This document shows positions 9,241 to 18,500 of a stretch of 64,000 nt of DNA, piece by piece. The notes beneath the pieces were generated by a model. The model had not been told where the DNA came from, did not search any database, and saw nothing but the letters and a program-made list of their open reading frames with translations. Position 1 is the stretch's first letter. Each line of letters begins with the position of its first letter. The translations under genes and the position numbers were made by a program. Source of the stretch: Pseudooctadecabacter jejudonensis (GTDB taxonomy: Bacteria > Pseudomonadota > Alphaproteobacteria > Rhodobacterales > Rhodobacteraceae); assembly GCF_900172275.1 (NCBI RefSeq), contig NZ_FWFT01000001.1:434001-498000 (forward strand), in the 5' to 3' direction.

Positions 9241-12200
9241 TTACTTCACCAACAGGCGGGCTTCGTGCTTCTTCAGGGCGCGACGCGCGGACTGATAGTT
9301 GCCAAGGCCTGTCTTGGTGGCCAGTTCTGGGAACAGCTCAAAGATTTCATTGCGCTGGCTGTTGCCAATGCCTTTGAGGCTGTAATCACCCGGCTGGAAG
9401 CTTTCGGTCCAGGCCCCGTTCGACAAAACCACTTCGTGGCGGTCGAACATGAAGTGGATATAGGCAGTGCCCATCACGTCCACTTCGTGGATGCCTTCCG
9501 CGCCCACCAGATGCTTGGCTGCGGCGAGGACTTCACGCTCTTCGAAGTAGAGCTGTGTTTTCTCGCTTGCGACCAGGCAGCGGTGGTTCGGGCTGACCAG
9601 CATGTCCCGTTCAGGCAGACCGTTGCCCAAGGCACCGGCCTTGATCAGGATCGGCTTGAGGTGCGGATTCTGCACCAGTTGCGTACCGGACATCTCCTTG
9701 CGGCCCACCCAACGGATCTCTTGGATGCCATTGTCGCGGGTGATGATGCGGTCGCCTTCGCGCAGCTCCTCGACCAGACGTTCGCCTTTCGGTGTCGCGA
9801 TCGTGGTGCCCGGCGTAAAGCATGGGATCACGTTCTCGATTTCCGAGAAGGTCAGCGTTGACCCGTCTTGGAACGTCACCGTACCGGCCTCTGGGTCGCC
9901 ATCAACGTAGGTGATGAAGTCAACGTTGGACCCTGTCAGGTCAAGAACGTCCACATCGTCACTTTCGCCGTCGCCGTCCAGATCGGGGTCTTCGCCCCCG
10001 ACGATCACGTCGCCTGCACCTTCGCCGGGCTCATCGACGATGAACAGGTCATCGCCCAGACCACCGAACTGGCTGTCAGCGCCCTGACCACCGGTGATGA
10101 CGTCTTCGCCTTCGTCACCGTTGATCACATCGTCGTCCACGCCACCAAACAGCGTATCCTGACCGGTGCCACCAAACAGCGTATCGTCGTCGTCTTCACC
10201 GAAGATGGTGTCGTTGCCAGCGCCGCCAAACAACGTGTCGTTGTTGTTGTCGGTGACAAGGTCTTCGCCTGGGTCGTTGCTGTCGCCGTCGCCATCCAGA
10301 TCGTCCGGCAGGTTGGCAAAGCCGCCCTGACCGTTGGCCAGACCGCCGAAGATCAGGTCATTGCCCTCTTCGCCGATGATAACGTCGTTGCCCTCGGAGC
10401 CGATGATCGTGTCATCGCCCGAGCCACCTTCGACGCTGTCGTCATCAAAGCCGGCGTCGATCGTGTCGTCGCCCGATCCACCAAAGATAGTGTCATCGTC
10501 ATCACCGGTGACAATGCTGTCGTTGCCAGCCCCGCCAAAGACGGTATCGAGGTCATCGTTGGGATCGGTGTCCGCAGGATACAGACCTGGGTACCCGACA
10601 TCCGGCAGGTTCTCTGGGCTGAACGGGTTCTCGAACGGAGGCTCATCGTTGGCGGTGTCGATGATGTCATCACCGTCCCCACCTTCGACGATATCGTTGC
10701 CTTCGGCGGTTGCGATCGTGTCATCGCCCTCGCCCCCGTCAACACTGTCGTCACCGGATGCGCCCCAAAGATCGTCGTTGCCCAAGCCACCGATGAGCGT
10801 GTCATCGCCGGAGCCGCCTTCGATCTTGTCGTCGCCGTCACCCCCATCAAGGGTGTCATCGTTTGCGCCGCCGAACAACATGTCCATGCCGTCGCCGCCA
10901 GCCAAGGTGTCGTCGTCGGTGCCGCCGCGGATAATATCATTACCCTCATCGCCGGACAGATCGTCGTCACCTGCATTGCCGGTGATGCTGTCATCATCCG
11001 CGCCGCCGAAGACAACGTCATCGCCCTCGCCCGCTTGAATGGTGTCATCCCCCTCAAAGCCAAGGATCAGGTCGTTGTCTGTGCCTTCGTCGCCCGGCAA
11101 GATGCCGTCGCCAGCATCCACGATATCACCGTCGGCATCCACATATGGGATGTCGGGGTTGATGATGTCGTCACCCGCGGTGCCCTGAACCGTGCCGTCG
11201 TTGATGCCGGTGACAGTGAACGTGACCGTGGCCGTGTCCTCTGCGCCGTTCTCATCGACGATGGTGTAGGTGATAGACGTCGTGTCGGTGTCGTTCAGAC
11301 CAAGGTCATCGAAATCACCATTGGCGTCGAAATCGACTGTGCCATCGGGGTTGATGGTGAACAGGCCACCATTGTCGCCCGCCACAGGTTCACCCACATT
11401 GGCCGGATCACCGTCAACAGCCACAACCGTCAGATCATCGTCCTCTGGGTCGCTGTCCACACCGTCTCCGGTGTCATCCGTGATGACATTGCCATCCACA
11501 TCGCCCGCATCTTCGGTCAGCGTGACTGTGTATGCGTTGTCTGTGGCATCCGGCCCGTCATTTTCACCAGTTACAGTGATCGTAACAGTCGTCGTCGACG
11601 TTTCGCCCGAAGGATCCGTGACCGTATAGGTCACAGTTGTCTCGGACGTCTCACCTGGTGACAACTCCTCGAAGTCGCCGTTGGGGTCGAAGGTGATGGT
11701 GCCGTCGGGGTTGATTGTGACAAGGCCACCCTGGTCGCCTGGGACAGGTTCACCCACGTTGGCGGGGTCGCCGTTGACTGCTGCGACCGTCAGGTCGTCG
11801 CCGTCGGGGTCGTCGTCGTTGTCCAGGACGTTGCCCAGCTCAGCCGCTGGATCGTCTTCGCCTGCATCAAACGTATCCTCGACCGCAACAGGGCCGTCGT
11901 TGGATCCGGTCACCGTGAAGGTCACCGTCGCCGTGTCTTCCAGACCGTCCTCATCCGCGATCGTGTAGGTCACAGACGTCGAAGCCGTCTCGCCCTCACC
12001 CAGATCGTCAAAGTCGCCGTCCGCGCTGAAGTCAACAGAGCCGTCCGCATTGATCACGAACTGACCACCATTGTCCCCGGCAACAGGCTGACCAACATTG
12101 CCATCAACACCGTCCACAGACACAACCGTCAGGTCATCCCCCTCAGGATCGCTGTCCACGCCATCGCCGGTATCTTCGGTGATCGCATTGCCGTCTTCGT

Positions 12201-15200
12201 CGCCGAAGGCTTCGTCCTGCGTGACGACATAGGTGTTGTTGGTCGCCTCTGGTGCGTCGTTGGTGCCGGTCACGGTGACTGTCACAGTCGTCGTGTCCTC
12301 ACCGCCGTTGCCGTCGGTGACCGTGTAGGTGACCGTGGTCTCCGCGGTCTCACCTTCGCCCAGATCGTCGAAGTCGCCGTTGGGGTCGAAGCTGGCTGTG
12401 CCGTCTTCGTTGATGGTGATCAGGCCGCCGTTGTCGCCCGCCACAGGTTCGCCCACGTTGGCAGGGTCGCCGTTCACGTCAGCCACCGTCAGGTCGTCGC
12501 CGTCCGGATCGCTGTCGTTGCCCAGCACGTTGTCCAGATCAAGAACCGTGTCCTGATCCGTCTCGCCGGTGTCTTCCACAGCTACAGGGCCGTCGTTGCC
12601 ACCGGTGACCGTGACTGTGACAGTCGTCGTGTCGGTCGCGCCGTCTTCGTCGGTGATTGTGTAGGTGACCGTGGTCTGCTCCGTCTCGCCGTCGGCCAGA
12701 TCGTCGAAGTCGCCATCCGGGTTGAACGTCGCCGTGCCATCCGCGTTGATCACGAATGTACCGCCGTTGTCGCCCTCGACAGGCTCACCCACATTCAAAG
12801 GCGCACCGTTCACCTCAGACACCGTCAGAGGATCATTCTCAGGGTCTTCGTCGTTGCCCAGAACGTTGTCCAGAACAATCGCCGTATCCTGATCGGTCGC
12901 GTCTTCGTCCAGAACCGCAACAGGCGCGTCGTTGGTGCCGGTGATGGTGACGGTCACCGTTTCGGTGTCCTCACCGCCATTGCCGTCGGTGACCGTGTAG
13001 GTGACCGTGGTCGTGGCTGTCTCGCCCTCGCCCAGCTCCTCGAAGTCGCCGTTGGGGTCGAAGGTGATGGTGCCGTCGGGGTTGATTGTGACAAGGCCAC
13101 CCTGGTCGCCTGGGACAGGTTCGCCCACGTTGGCGGGGTCGCCGTTCACCTCGGATACGCTCAGGTCGTCGCCGTCGGGGTCGTCGTCGTTGTCCAGGAC
13201 GTTGCCCAGCTCAGCCGCTGGATCGTCTTCGCCTGCATCGAACGTATCCTCGACCGCAACAGGGCCGTCGTTGGATCCGGTCACCGTGAACGTCACCGTC
13301 GCCGTGTCTTCCAGACCGTCCTCATCGGCGATCGTGTAGGTCACAGACGTCGAAGCCGTCTCGCCCTCACCCAGATCGTCAAAGTCGCCGTCCGCGCTGA
13401 AGTCAACAGAGCCGTCCGCATTGATCACGAACTGACCACCATTGTCCCCGGCAACAGGCTGACCAACATTGCCATCAACACCGTCCACAGACACAACCGT
13501 CAGGTCATCCCCCTCAGGGTCGCTGTCTGCACCGTTGCCTGTGTCATCCGTGATGGCGTTGGCGTCCAGATCGCCAAAAGCCTCATCCTGATCGACCACG
13601 TAAGCGCTGTCTTCGGCGTTCGGCGCATCATTGATGCCCTGAACTGTAATGGTCAGCGTGGCCGTACCAGTGCCGCCGTTGCCGTCGGATACCGTGTACG
13701 TGATGACGGTATCAGCCGTCTCACCTGGGGCCAATTCTTCGAATTCGCCGTTGGCCGTGAAATCGAACGACCCGTCCGGGTTCAGCGTGAAGAGACCACC
13801 GTTGGACCCTTCGACCGAGGACCCCACCAACGTGTCGTCGCCATTGATGGCCACAACTGTCAGCGTGTCTCCATCGGGGTCGGTGTCGAGGCCCGCATTG
13901 TTGTCGGATGGATTGGTGATGACGTTGCCGTCAACATCACCCGCGCCTTCGTCTTCGGTAACGAAATAGAGGTCGGGGCACACAATCGGATCGTCATTCA
14001 CGCCGTTGACAGTGACGTCGACGGTCGCTGTGTCGGTGCCACCATTGCCATCGTCGATCGTGTAGGTGATCGTCGTGGGCCCGTTGAAGCCATCGTCGGG
14101 TGTGAAGGTAATTGTGCCGTCGTCGTTGATCACAACGTCACCGTCAGGCGATGTCGCCTCGGTCACGGTCAGCGGGTCACCGTCTGGGTCGCTGTCGTTG
14201 CCCAGAACCGTGATTTCAACGGGAGTATCTTCGTCCGTTTCAGCCGTGTCGTCTCGAGCGATCGGCGCATCGTTTACCGGGTTCACAGTCACTGTCACTG
14301 TCGCCGTGTCAGTGCCGCCGTTTCCGTCATCGATGGTGTAAGTGATTGTCGTATCGCCGTTGAAATCATCGTCCGGCGTGAAGGTGATTGTACCGTCGTC
14401 GTTGATGACAACATCACCGTCAGGCGATGTCGCCTCGGTCACGGTCAGCGGGTCACCCTCAGGGTCGCTGTCGTTGCCCAGAACCGTGATCTCAACGGGC
14501 GTGTCTTCGTCCGTTGTCGCAGTGTCGTCCTTGGCGTCAGGGCCACGGTTCACTTCGTCGCCGCGGATCTCTTCGATCTCGGTGAAGGTCAGGGTCTCGC
14601 CAGTTGGGTTGCCGTCGCCATCGACGAATACGACCGTACCGTTGATGCCGTTGCCATTGCTGTCAGGCGTCACATCTTCAAGGACGAACGGGCCTTCGCC
14701 AGTCAGATCGAGGATGTCGTGGTCGTTGCCGCCTGCGCCCCCGTCAACCACATCGCCCGCGCCGCCAAAGATCCGGTCTGCATCGTCGCCACCGAAGATT
14801 TCGTCGTCGCCCGCGCCGCCGGTCAGAACATCATTGCCGTCGTTGCCTTCGATGACATCATCGCCTGCGCCACCATCAATGACATCGCCGCCATCGAAGA
14901 CATCCTCATTGATGCTGTAGGACAGGTTGTCGATCGCACCGGAGCCATTCAGGATGACTTCGATCTGGCCGACATAGTTAATGTTGGAATGCACAACATG
15001 CTGGCCGTTGTCGGCCGTTGTCACGTTTACAGACTGCAGGAAGTTCCCGTGCGAGTCGTAGTAGTTCACCGTGGCGCCTGCTTCGACATCCAAAAGTGTC
15101 AGTGACGACACATAGGCTGGATTTTCGAAATTGATCAGGAAGGTCCCGCCGTTTGCATTGTCGTCAGGATCCGTGGCGTCACGATCTTCGGACAGGATCA

Positions 15201-16446
15201 AAACGTTGCCCAGGTTGCCCGTAGCAAGGTCGTTGTCGTCGCCTGTGGGGTTCGACGAGTCGAAGACCATAACAGGTGTCGTCGGATCAGCAGAGGTGAT
15301 GGACACGCCATCGGCCACGAACTGGCCTTCGATCAGGTCGCCTGCGGACAGGTCGTTGAAGTCCTGCGTGCCGTGGAAGGACTGACTGCCACCGATCAGC
15401 GTGTCGTTGCCCTCTCCGCCCGTGATGGAGTCCGATCCCGCACCACCGAACACCAGATCGTTGCCGGAGCCACCGTTCAGCTGATCGTTGCTTTTGCCCC
15501 CCGAGAGGGTGTCGTCGCCATCTCCGCCGTCAATGCTATCCGCACCGAGGCTGCCGGACAGCACATCGTTGTTCTTGCCGCCCCAGATGTCATCGTTGCC
15601 GAAGCCACCAAAGACCACATCGTCACCGGCACTCGCCTCAACCTTGTCGTTGCCAGAGCCGCCGAAGACGACATCATCGCCACCGCCCGAGAAGAGCATG
15701 TCGTTGCCCGAGCCGCCGAACACTTCGTCATTGCCTGAACCGCTGCGCACCACGTCGTCACCGGCCCCTGCCAGCACAACGTCGTCCTGGCCTTGTTCGC
15801 CTGGCAAAATCGCATCATTCGCGTTGATGCGGTCGCCATCTGGATCGCCGTCATAATTGACATCGATCACATCATTGCCGTCCGTGCCTTCGACATAGCC
15901 ATCCAGCGCAGGGTCATCTGCCACGGCATCGAAGTGAATGTCGCCCAAACCGACGGTGCCGGAATGTGCAGCGCCCGACCCGTTGTCGAGGATGATCTCA
16001 AGCGAGGCCACTTCGCCGTGAATTGTGACACCGACAACAGAGCCCGCATCACCCTGTTCGATTGGGTTGTCGGTCGCGTCAAGTTGTCCGTTGTTGGCGA
16101 ACTGCGTGTGGTTCAGTCCTGTGAAGGTAACTGGCAGAATGTTACCGTGGATATCCTTTGCGACGACTGTGATCCGGTCATCAAAGACGTGCTCTTCACT
16201 GTCGACGTCCAGCAGATCGAACGAGACATTTGTGACAGGCTCATTAAAGTTGATTGTGACCTTGGTCGGATCATCCACATCCCATGCCTTCAGACCGTCA
16301 ACACCGTTAACGGACCCTTTCATCCACTGATCGTGATCTACGTTCTCAGGGGTGGAGACCGTGAAGCCAACAGAGCCGTCAGGCCCGTTGGCGCTGTTAG
16401 CACCGTCAATATTCGTGTTTGACCAGTCAATTTTATAATCGGACAT
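9241..16446 (-). CDS. Giant (2401 aa) RTX / Ig-like repeat protein with C-terminal Hint domain
   Basis: The start MSDYKIDWSN has an AGGAA site upstream. Layout by approximate residue: 1-190, a beta-rich N-terminal domain; 195-370, RTX nonapeptides (GGSGNDMLF type); 375-520, a second beta domain; 525-625, more RTX; 630-1745, ten tandem cadherin/VCBS-like Ig repeats, each opening with ND(A/G/D)P and carrying VLGNDSDP(E/D)GDPLTV-type calcium-site motifs; 1770-2170, a third large RTX block; 2209-2401, a Hint_2 domain starting at PCFTPGTTIATPKG. The protein is very acidic and almost without lysine in the repeats. The architecture fits a type I-secreted, calcium-stiffened surface adhesin or biofilm protein (inferred). 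No secretion genes lie nearby. The Hint end may be self-cleaving. It carries a recent internal duplication. Confidence 0.9.
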   Translation of the reverse strand: MSDYKIDWSNTNIDGANSANGPDGSVGFTVSTPENVDHDQWMKGSVNGVDGLKAWDVDDPTKVTINFNEPVTNVSFDLLDVDSEEHVFDDRITVVAKDIHGNILPVTFTGLNHTQFANNGQLDATDNPIEQGDAGSVVGVTIHGEVASLEIILDNGSGAAHSGTVGLGDIHFDAVADDPALDGYVEGTDGNDVIDVNYDGDPDGDRINANDAILPGEQGQDDVVLAGAGDDVVRSGSGNDEVFGGSGNDMLFSGGGDDVVFGGSGNDKVEASAGDDVVFGGFGNDDIWGGKNNDVLSGSLGADSIDGGDGDDTLSGGKSNDQLNGGSGNDLVFGGAGSDSITGGEGNDTLIGGSQSFHGTQDFNDLSAGDLIEGQFVADGVSITSADPTTPVMVFDSSNPTGDDNDLATGNLGNVLILSEDRDATDPDDNANGGTFLINFENPAYVSSLTLLDVEAGATVNYYDSHGNFLQSVNVTTADNGQHVVHSNINYVGQIEVILNGSGAIDNLSYSINEDVFDGGDVIDGGAGDDVIEGNDGNDVLTGGAGDDEIFGGDDADRIFGGAGDVVDGGAGGNDHDILDLTGEGPFVLEDVTPDSNGNGINGTVVFVDGDGNPTGETLTFTEIEEIRGDEVNRGPDAKDDTATTDEDTPVEITVLGNDSDPEGDPLTVTEATSPDGDVVINDDGTITFTPDDDFNGDTTITYTIDDGNGGTDTATVTVTVNPVNDAPIARDDTAETDEDTPVEITVLGNDSDPDGDPLTVTEATSPDGDVVINDDGTITFTPDDGFNGPTTITYTIDDGNGGTDTATVDVTVNGVNDDPIVCPDLYFVTEDEGAGDVDGNVITNPSDNNAGLDTDPDGDTLTVVAINGDDTLVGSSVEGSNGGLFTLNPDGSFDFTANGEFEELAPGETADTVITYTVSDGNGGTGTATLTITVQGINDAPNAEDSAYVVDQDEAFGDLDANAITDDTGNGADSDPEGDDLTVVSVDGVDGNVGQPVAGDNGGQFVINADGSVDFSADGDFDDLGEGETASTSVTYTIADEDGLEDTATVTFTVTGSNDGPVAVEDTFDAGEDDPAAELGNVLDNDDDPDGDDLSVSEVNGDPANVGEPVPGDQGGLVTINPDGTITFDPNGDFEELGEGETATTTVTYTVTDGNGGEDTETVTVTITGTNDAPVAVLDEDATDQDTAIVLDNVLGNDEDPENDPLTVSEVNGAPLNVGEPVEGDNGGTFVINADGTATFNPDGDFDDLADGETEQTTVTYTITDEDGATDTTTVTVTVTGGNDGPVAVEDTGETDQDTVLDLDNVLGNDSDPDGDDLTVADVNGDPANVGEPVAGDNGGLITINEDGTASFDPNGDFDDLGEGETAETTVTYTVTDGNGGEDTTTVTVTVTGTNDAPEATNNTYVVTQDEAFGDEDGNAITEDTGDGVDSDPEGDDLTVVSVDGVDGNVGQPVAGDNGGQFVINADGSVDFSADGDFDDLGEGETASTSVTYTIADEDGLEDTATVTFTVTGSNDGPVAVEDTFDAGEDDPAAELGNVLDNDDDPDGDDLTVAAVNGDPANVGEPVPGDQGGLVTINPDGTITFDPNGDFEELSPGETSETTVTYTVTDPSGETSTTTVTITVTGENDGPDATDNAYTVTLTEDAGDVDGNVITDDTGDGVDSDPEDDDLTVVAVDGDPANVGEPVAGDNGGLFTINPDGTVDFDANGDFDDLGLNDTDTTSITYTIVDENGAEDTATVTFTVTGINDGTVQGTAGDDIINPDIPYVDADGDIVDAGDGILPGDEGTDNDLILGFEGDDTIQAGEGDDVVFGGADDDSITGNAGDDDLSGDEGNDIIRGGTDDDTLAGGDGMDMLFGGANDDTLDGGDGDDKIEGGSGDDTLIGGLGNDDLWGASGDDSVDGGEGDDTIATAEGNDIVEGGDGDDIIDTANDEPPFENPFSPENLPDVGYPGLYPADTDPNDDLDTVFGGAGNDSIVTGDDDDTIFGGSGDDTIDAGFDDDSVEGGSGDDTIIGSEGNDVIIGEEGNDLIFGGLANGQGGFANLPDDLDGDGDSNDPGEDLVTDNNNDTLFGGAGNDTIFGEDDDDTLFGGTGQDTLFGGVDDDVINGDEGEDVITGGQGADSQFGGLGDDLFIVDEPGEGAGDVIVGGEDPDLDGDGESDDVDVLDLTGSNVDFITYVDGDPEAGTVTFQDGSTLTFSEIENVIPCFTPGTTIATPKGERLVEELREGDRIITRDNGIQEIRWVGRKEMSGTQLVQNPHLKPILIKAGALGNGLPERDMLVSPNHRCLVASEKTQLYFEEREVLAAAKHLVGAEGIHEVDVMGTAYIHFMFDRHEVVLSNGAWTESFQPGDYSLKGIGNSQRNEIFELFPELATKTGLGNYQSARRALKKHEARLLVK
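11665..12156 (-). repeat. 492-bp internal direct repeat of the giant gene, copy A
   Basis: Nearly identical at DNA level to 13036-13527, with an offset of 1371 bp (457 codons, in frame). It covers parts of adjacent Ig-like repeats, including GDNGGQFVINADGSVDF and the following NDGPVAVEDTFDAG unit. Only scattered substitutions separate the copies, clustered around the (T)AAV/(T)SEV junction. Confidence 0.9.
13036..13527 (-). repeat. 492-bp internal direct repeat of the giant gene, copy B
   Basis: Partner of 11665-12156 with the same length and reading frame. The other Ig-like repeats of this protein are much more diverged, so this pair is either young or kept alike by gene conversion. Confidence 0.9.
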
Positions 16447-17105
16447 CGTCTGTTCCTACTTCTCAAGCGGGCGCCTCTGCCAAAGCACCACAAATACACA
16501 CACCGACGCCGCCGAATTCCCGACAACGCAACAGTGCGGGCCGCAAAGCGACCACACATTAATCCGCAATTTGGAAGGGTAGATTCAGACCCGATCCCGC
16601 AGACACCAACATTTAACCAAAACACTTCTGTTCTGGCCGGCTTCCCCAGTCAGCCGGTAATGCCCCCCAGTCAGGCTCGACCTATATACATGCCCACAAA
16701 TGTTCGAAAAAGAGAAAAATTGTAGATTTTACATCGTGGAGCGTCTGCATATGCCGTGTCGTCCCCCTAACACACGCTTCAGGCGATCCCCTAGGATAAG
16801 TCTTCGACATATTCAGTAAAATTAAAGCTAAATAACTGATTAACAGTACTTTTCCGAGCTACCAAAAGGCTGCGGTTTCACTTGCGAAATGTTACTCAAG
16901 CGCGGATTTTCGGAACAAGCCCAAGGGTCAATTTTCACCCATAGATTGTGGCAAATTTTCCACATTACCTAAAGTCACAATGGATGGTTCATAAACAATG
17001 AACGCGCAAAGCCATCTTTGTTCCTGAAACGCATTTAATCTGCGATTCGAAAATCAGCGCCTTCCCCAAGGCGTGATCGCTTTAACCTTCGAATTCATTG
17101 AATTT
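16447..17105. other. 659-bp AT-rich intergenic region, leader of the giant gene
   Basis: No open frame here looks real. The sequence is markedly AT-rich against its surroundings, especially 16720-17100. It contains runs such as GAAAAATTGTAG and TAAATAACTGATTAACAG, and TTTAACC near 17090. It is likely to hold the promoter and control sites of the giant RTX-Hint gene, but I can identify no defined operator. The tRNA-Leu gene closes it on the right. Confidence 0.6.
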
Positions 17106-17191
17106 TGGTACCGGTGGCCGGACTCGAACCGGCACGATGTCACCATCGGGGGATTTTGAATCCCCTGCGTCTACCATTCCGCCACACCGGC
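17106..17191 (-). tRNA. tRNA-Leu (anticodon CAA)
   Basis: 86 nt on the minus strand including an encoded CCA. The acceptor stem is GCCGGTG with CACCGGT. The anticodon stem GGGGA/TCCCC holds the loop TTCAAAA, giving anticodon CAA (UUG codon). A long variable arm (CGATG-GTGA-CATCG) is typical of leucine tRNAs, and the T arm contains GGTTCGAGTCC. Confidence 0.96.
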
Positions 17192-17401
17192 ACGTGAAAG
17201 CAGCATGGGGCCGCCTTGGAATGCGCTTGCAATAGCCCTCCGCCACGGCAAGGTCAACGCCCCAAATCGCACGCGGTGTGGTTCACCCGCAAGATGGTCG
17301 GCGGATGCGCGTTTAGACCTCATTCTGACGGCCGCGACCGCCCTGCGACTTGACCCCACACGCACTCTCTGGCCTAACCGACAAAACAACAGAGCAGACC
17401 A

Positions 17402-17980
17402 ATGATCAGACGTCTTTACGATTGGACCCTCTCCCTCGCAGACCATCCAAGGGCGCTGTGGGCACTGGCCTTTGTGGCCTTTATCGAAAGCTCGGTCTTT
17501 CCCATCCCGCCTGATTTGCTGATGATCCCGATGATCATCGCGGCCCCGCACCGCGCCTTCATCATTGCGGGTGTGGCCACGATTTCTTCGGTTCTGGGTG
17601 GCATGTTGGGCTATGCCATCGGCATGTTTGCCTTCGAAAGTGTAGGCGAACCCATCCTTGCCTCGCTGGGCAAAGCGGACGCGATGGAAGACTTCAACAC
17701 GCGTTTCAATGGCGTGGGCTTCTGGGCGGTGTTGATCGCGGGCCTCACACCCTTTCCCTATAAGGTCATCACGATCATGTCGGGGTGGACCGCCATGCCC
17801 CTCGCGACCTTTGTTGTGACCTCGGTGCTGGCACGCGCCTTACGCTTCTTCATCATCGCGACCCTGCTGTATAAGTTCGGGGCGCCGATCCGCGACTTCA
17901 TTGAAAAACGTCTCGGCCTGATGTTTACCTTGTTTTGTGTGCTGCTGATCGGCGGCTTTGCCCTGGTGCGCTACCTATGA
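17402..17980 (+). CDS. YqaA/DedA-type (VTT domain) membrane protein
   Basis: A 192-residue protein with about four to five membrane segments. The FIESSVFPIPPDLLMIPM motif near residues 28-45 and the GLTPFPYKVITIMSGW motif near 115-130 are hallmarks of the YqaA branch of the VTT/DedA (SNARE-associated) family. These inner-membrane proteins are linked to lipid scrambling or transport and membrane homeostasis; the exact substrate is unknown. Its stop overlaps the start of the dsbB-like gene (ATGA), so the two are translationally coupled. Confidence 0.85.
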   Translation: MIRRLYDWTLSLADHPRALWALAFVAFIESSVFPIPPDLLMIPMIIAAPHRAFIIAGVATISSVLGGMLGYAIGMFAFESVGEPILASLGKADAMEDFNTRFNGVGFWAVLIAGLTPFPYKVITIMSGWTAMPLATFVVTSVLARALRFFIIATLLYKFGAPIRDFIEKRLGLMFTLFCVLLIGGFALVRYL

Positions 17981-18438
17981 CCCGTTTGCCCCTTATCGTT
18001 TTGGCCGCCTCGGGCAGCGCTGCGCTGCTTGCTGGGGCGTTCCTGTTTCAGGTCTTGGGCTATGCTCCCTGTCAGATGTGTCTGTGGCAACGCTGGCCCC
18101 ACGCGGTGGCCATCGCCATCGGCCTGATCGCCTTGGCTACCCCCCGCATCCGCGCCCTTTTGGCCTGGGCGGGCGCCGCGGCTGCGGCCATCACTGCGGG
18201 TCTTGGCTTTTTTCACACCGGCGTTGAAAAAGGATGGTGGGAAGGCCCCAGCAGTTGCTCAGGCGGCGGTTTGGAGGCTGTCGATGGCGCTGACCTTCTG
18301 AGCACCGACATCGCACCAATTGTCATGTGCTCTGATGTGGTCTGGTCTCTTTTTGGGCTCAGCATGGCCAGCTACAACGGCCTGATCTCCCTGGCCCTCG
18401 CCCTGATCTGGATCATCGCCGCGCGCCGTCCGGACTAA
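17977..18438 (+). CDS. dsbB: Disulfide bond formation protein B
   Basis: A 153-residue inner-membrane protein starting at the ATG that overlaps the yqaA-like stop. It has four predicted membrane helices. The first periplasmic loop carries the redox pair CQMC within APCQMCLWQRWPH, and the second loop has cysteines around SSCSGG and IVMCSD. DsbB reoxidises DsbA and passes electrons to quinone. Pairing with a YqaA-family gene is common in Rhodobacterales (from memory). The full family signature and size support the call. Confidence 0.88.
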   Translation: MTRLPLIVLAASGSAALLAGAFLFQVLGYAPCQMCLWQRWPHAVAIAIGLIALATPRIRALLAWAGAAAAAITAGLGFFHTGVEKGWWEGPSSCSGGGLEAVDGADLLSTDIAPIVMCSDVVWSLFGLSMASYNGLISLALALIWIIAARRPD

Positions 18439-18466
18439 GACCCGCCCCAGATGCGCGCGCCCTGCC

Positions 18467-18498
18467 CGTTTCGCTGTTTCAAAAATATGCAAATCCAC
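18467..18498 (+). repeat. 32-bp inverted repeat, left arm
   Basis: Identical over 32 bp to the reverse complement of 21122-21153; the core is GTTTCAAAAATATGCAAATC. The two arms bracket the Lrp-arginase-ornithine cyclodeaminase block. This arm lies between the dsbB stop and the convergent Lrp stop, where it could serve as a terminator or repetitive element. Confidence 0.9.
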
Positions 18499-18500
18499 CC

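Noticed and set aside
9241-9830. Intein in the giant protein
   Set aside because: The Hint domain is at the very C-terminus with no downstream extein or HN-Cys/Ser/Thr junction, so protein splicing is not expected.
9868-11661. A 597-codon plus-strand open frame antisense to the giant RTX gene
   Set aside because: It arises from the repetitive GGxGxD codons read backwards; low-complexity Val/Ala/Asp product.
9241-16446. CRISPR-like or satellite DNA in the RTX region
   Set aside because: The periodicity is explained by coding for nonapeptide and Ig-like repeats in one long frame.
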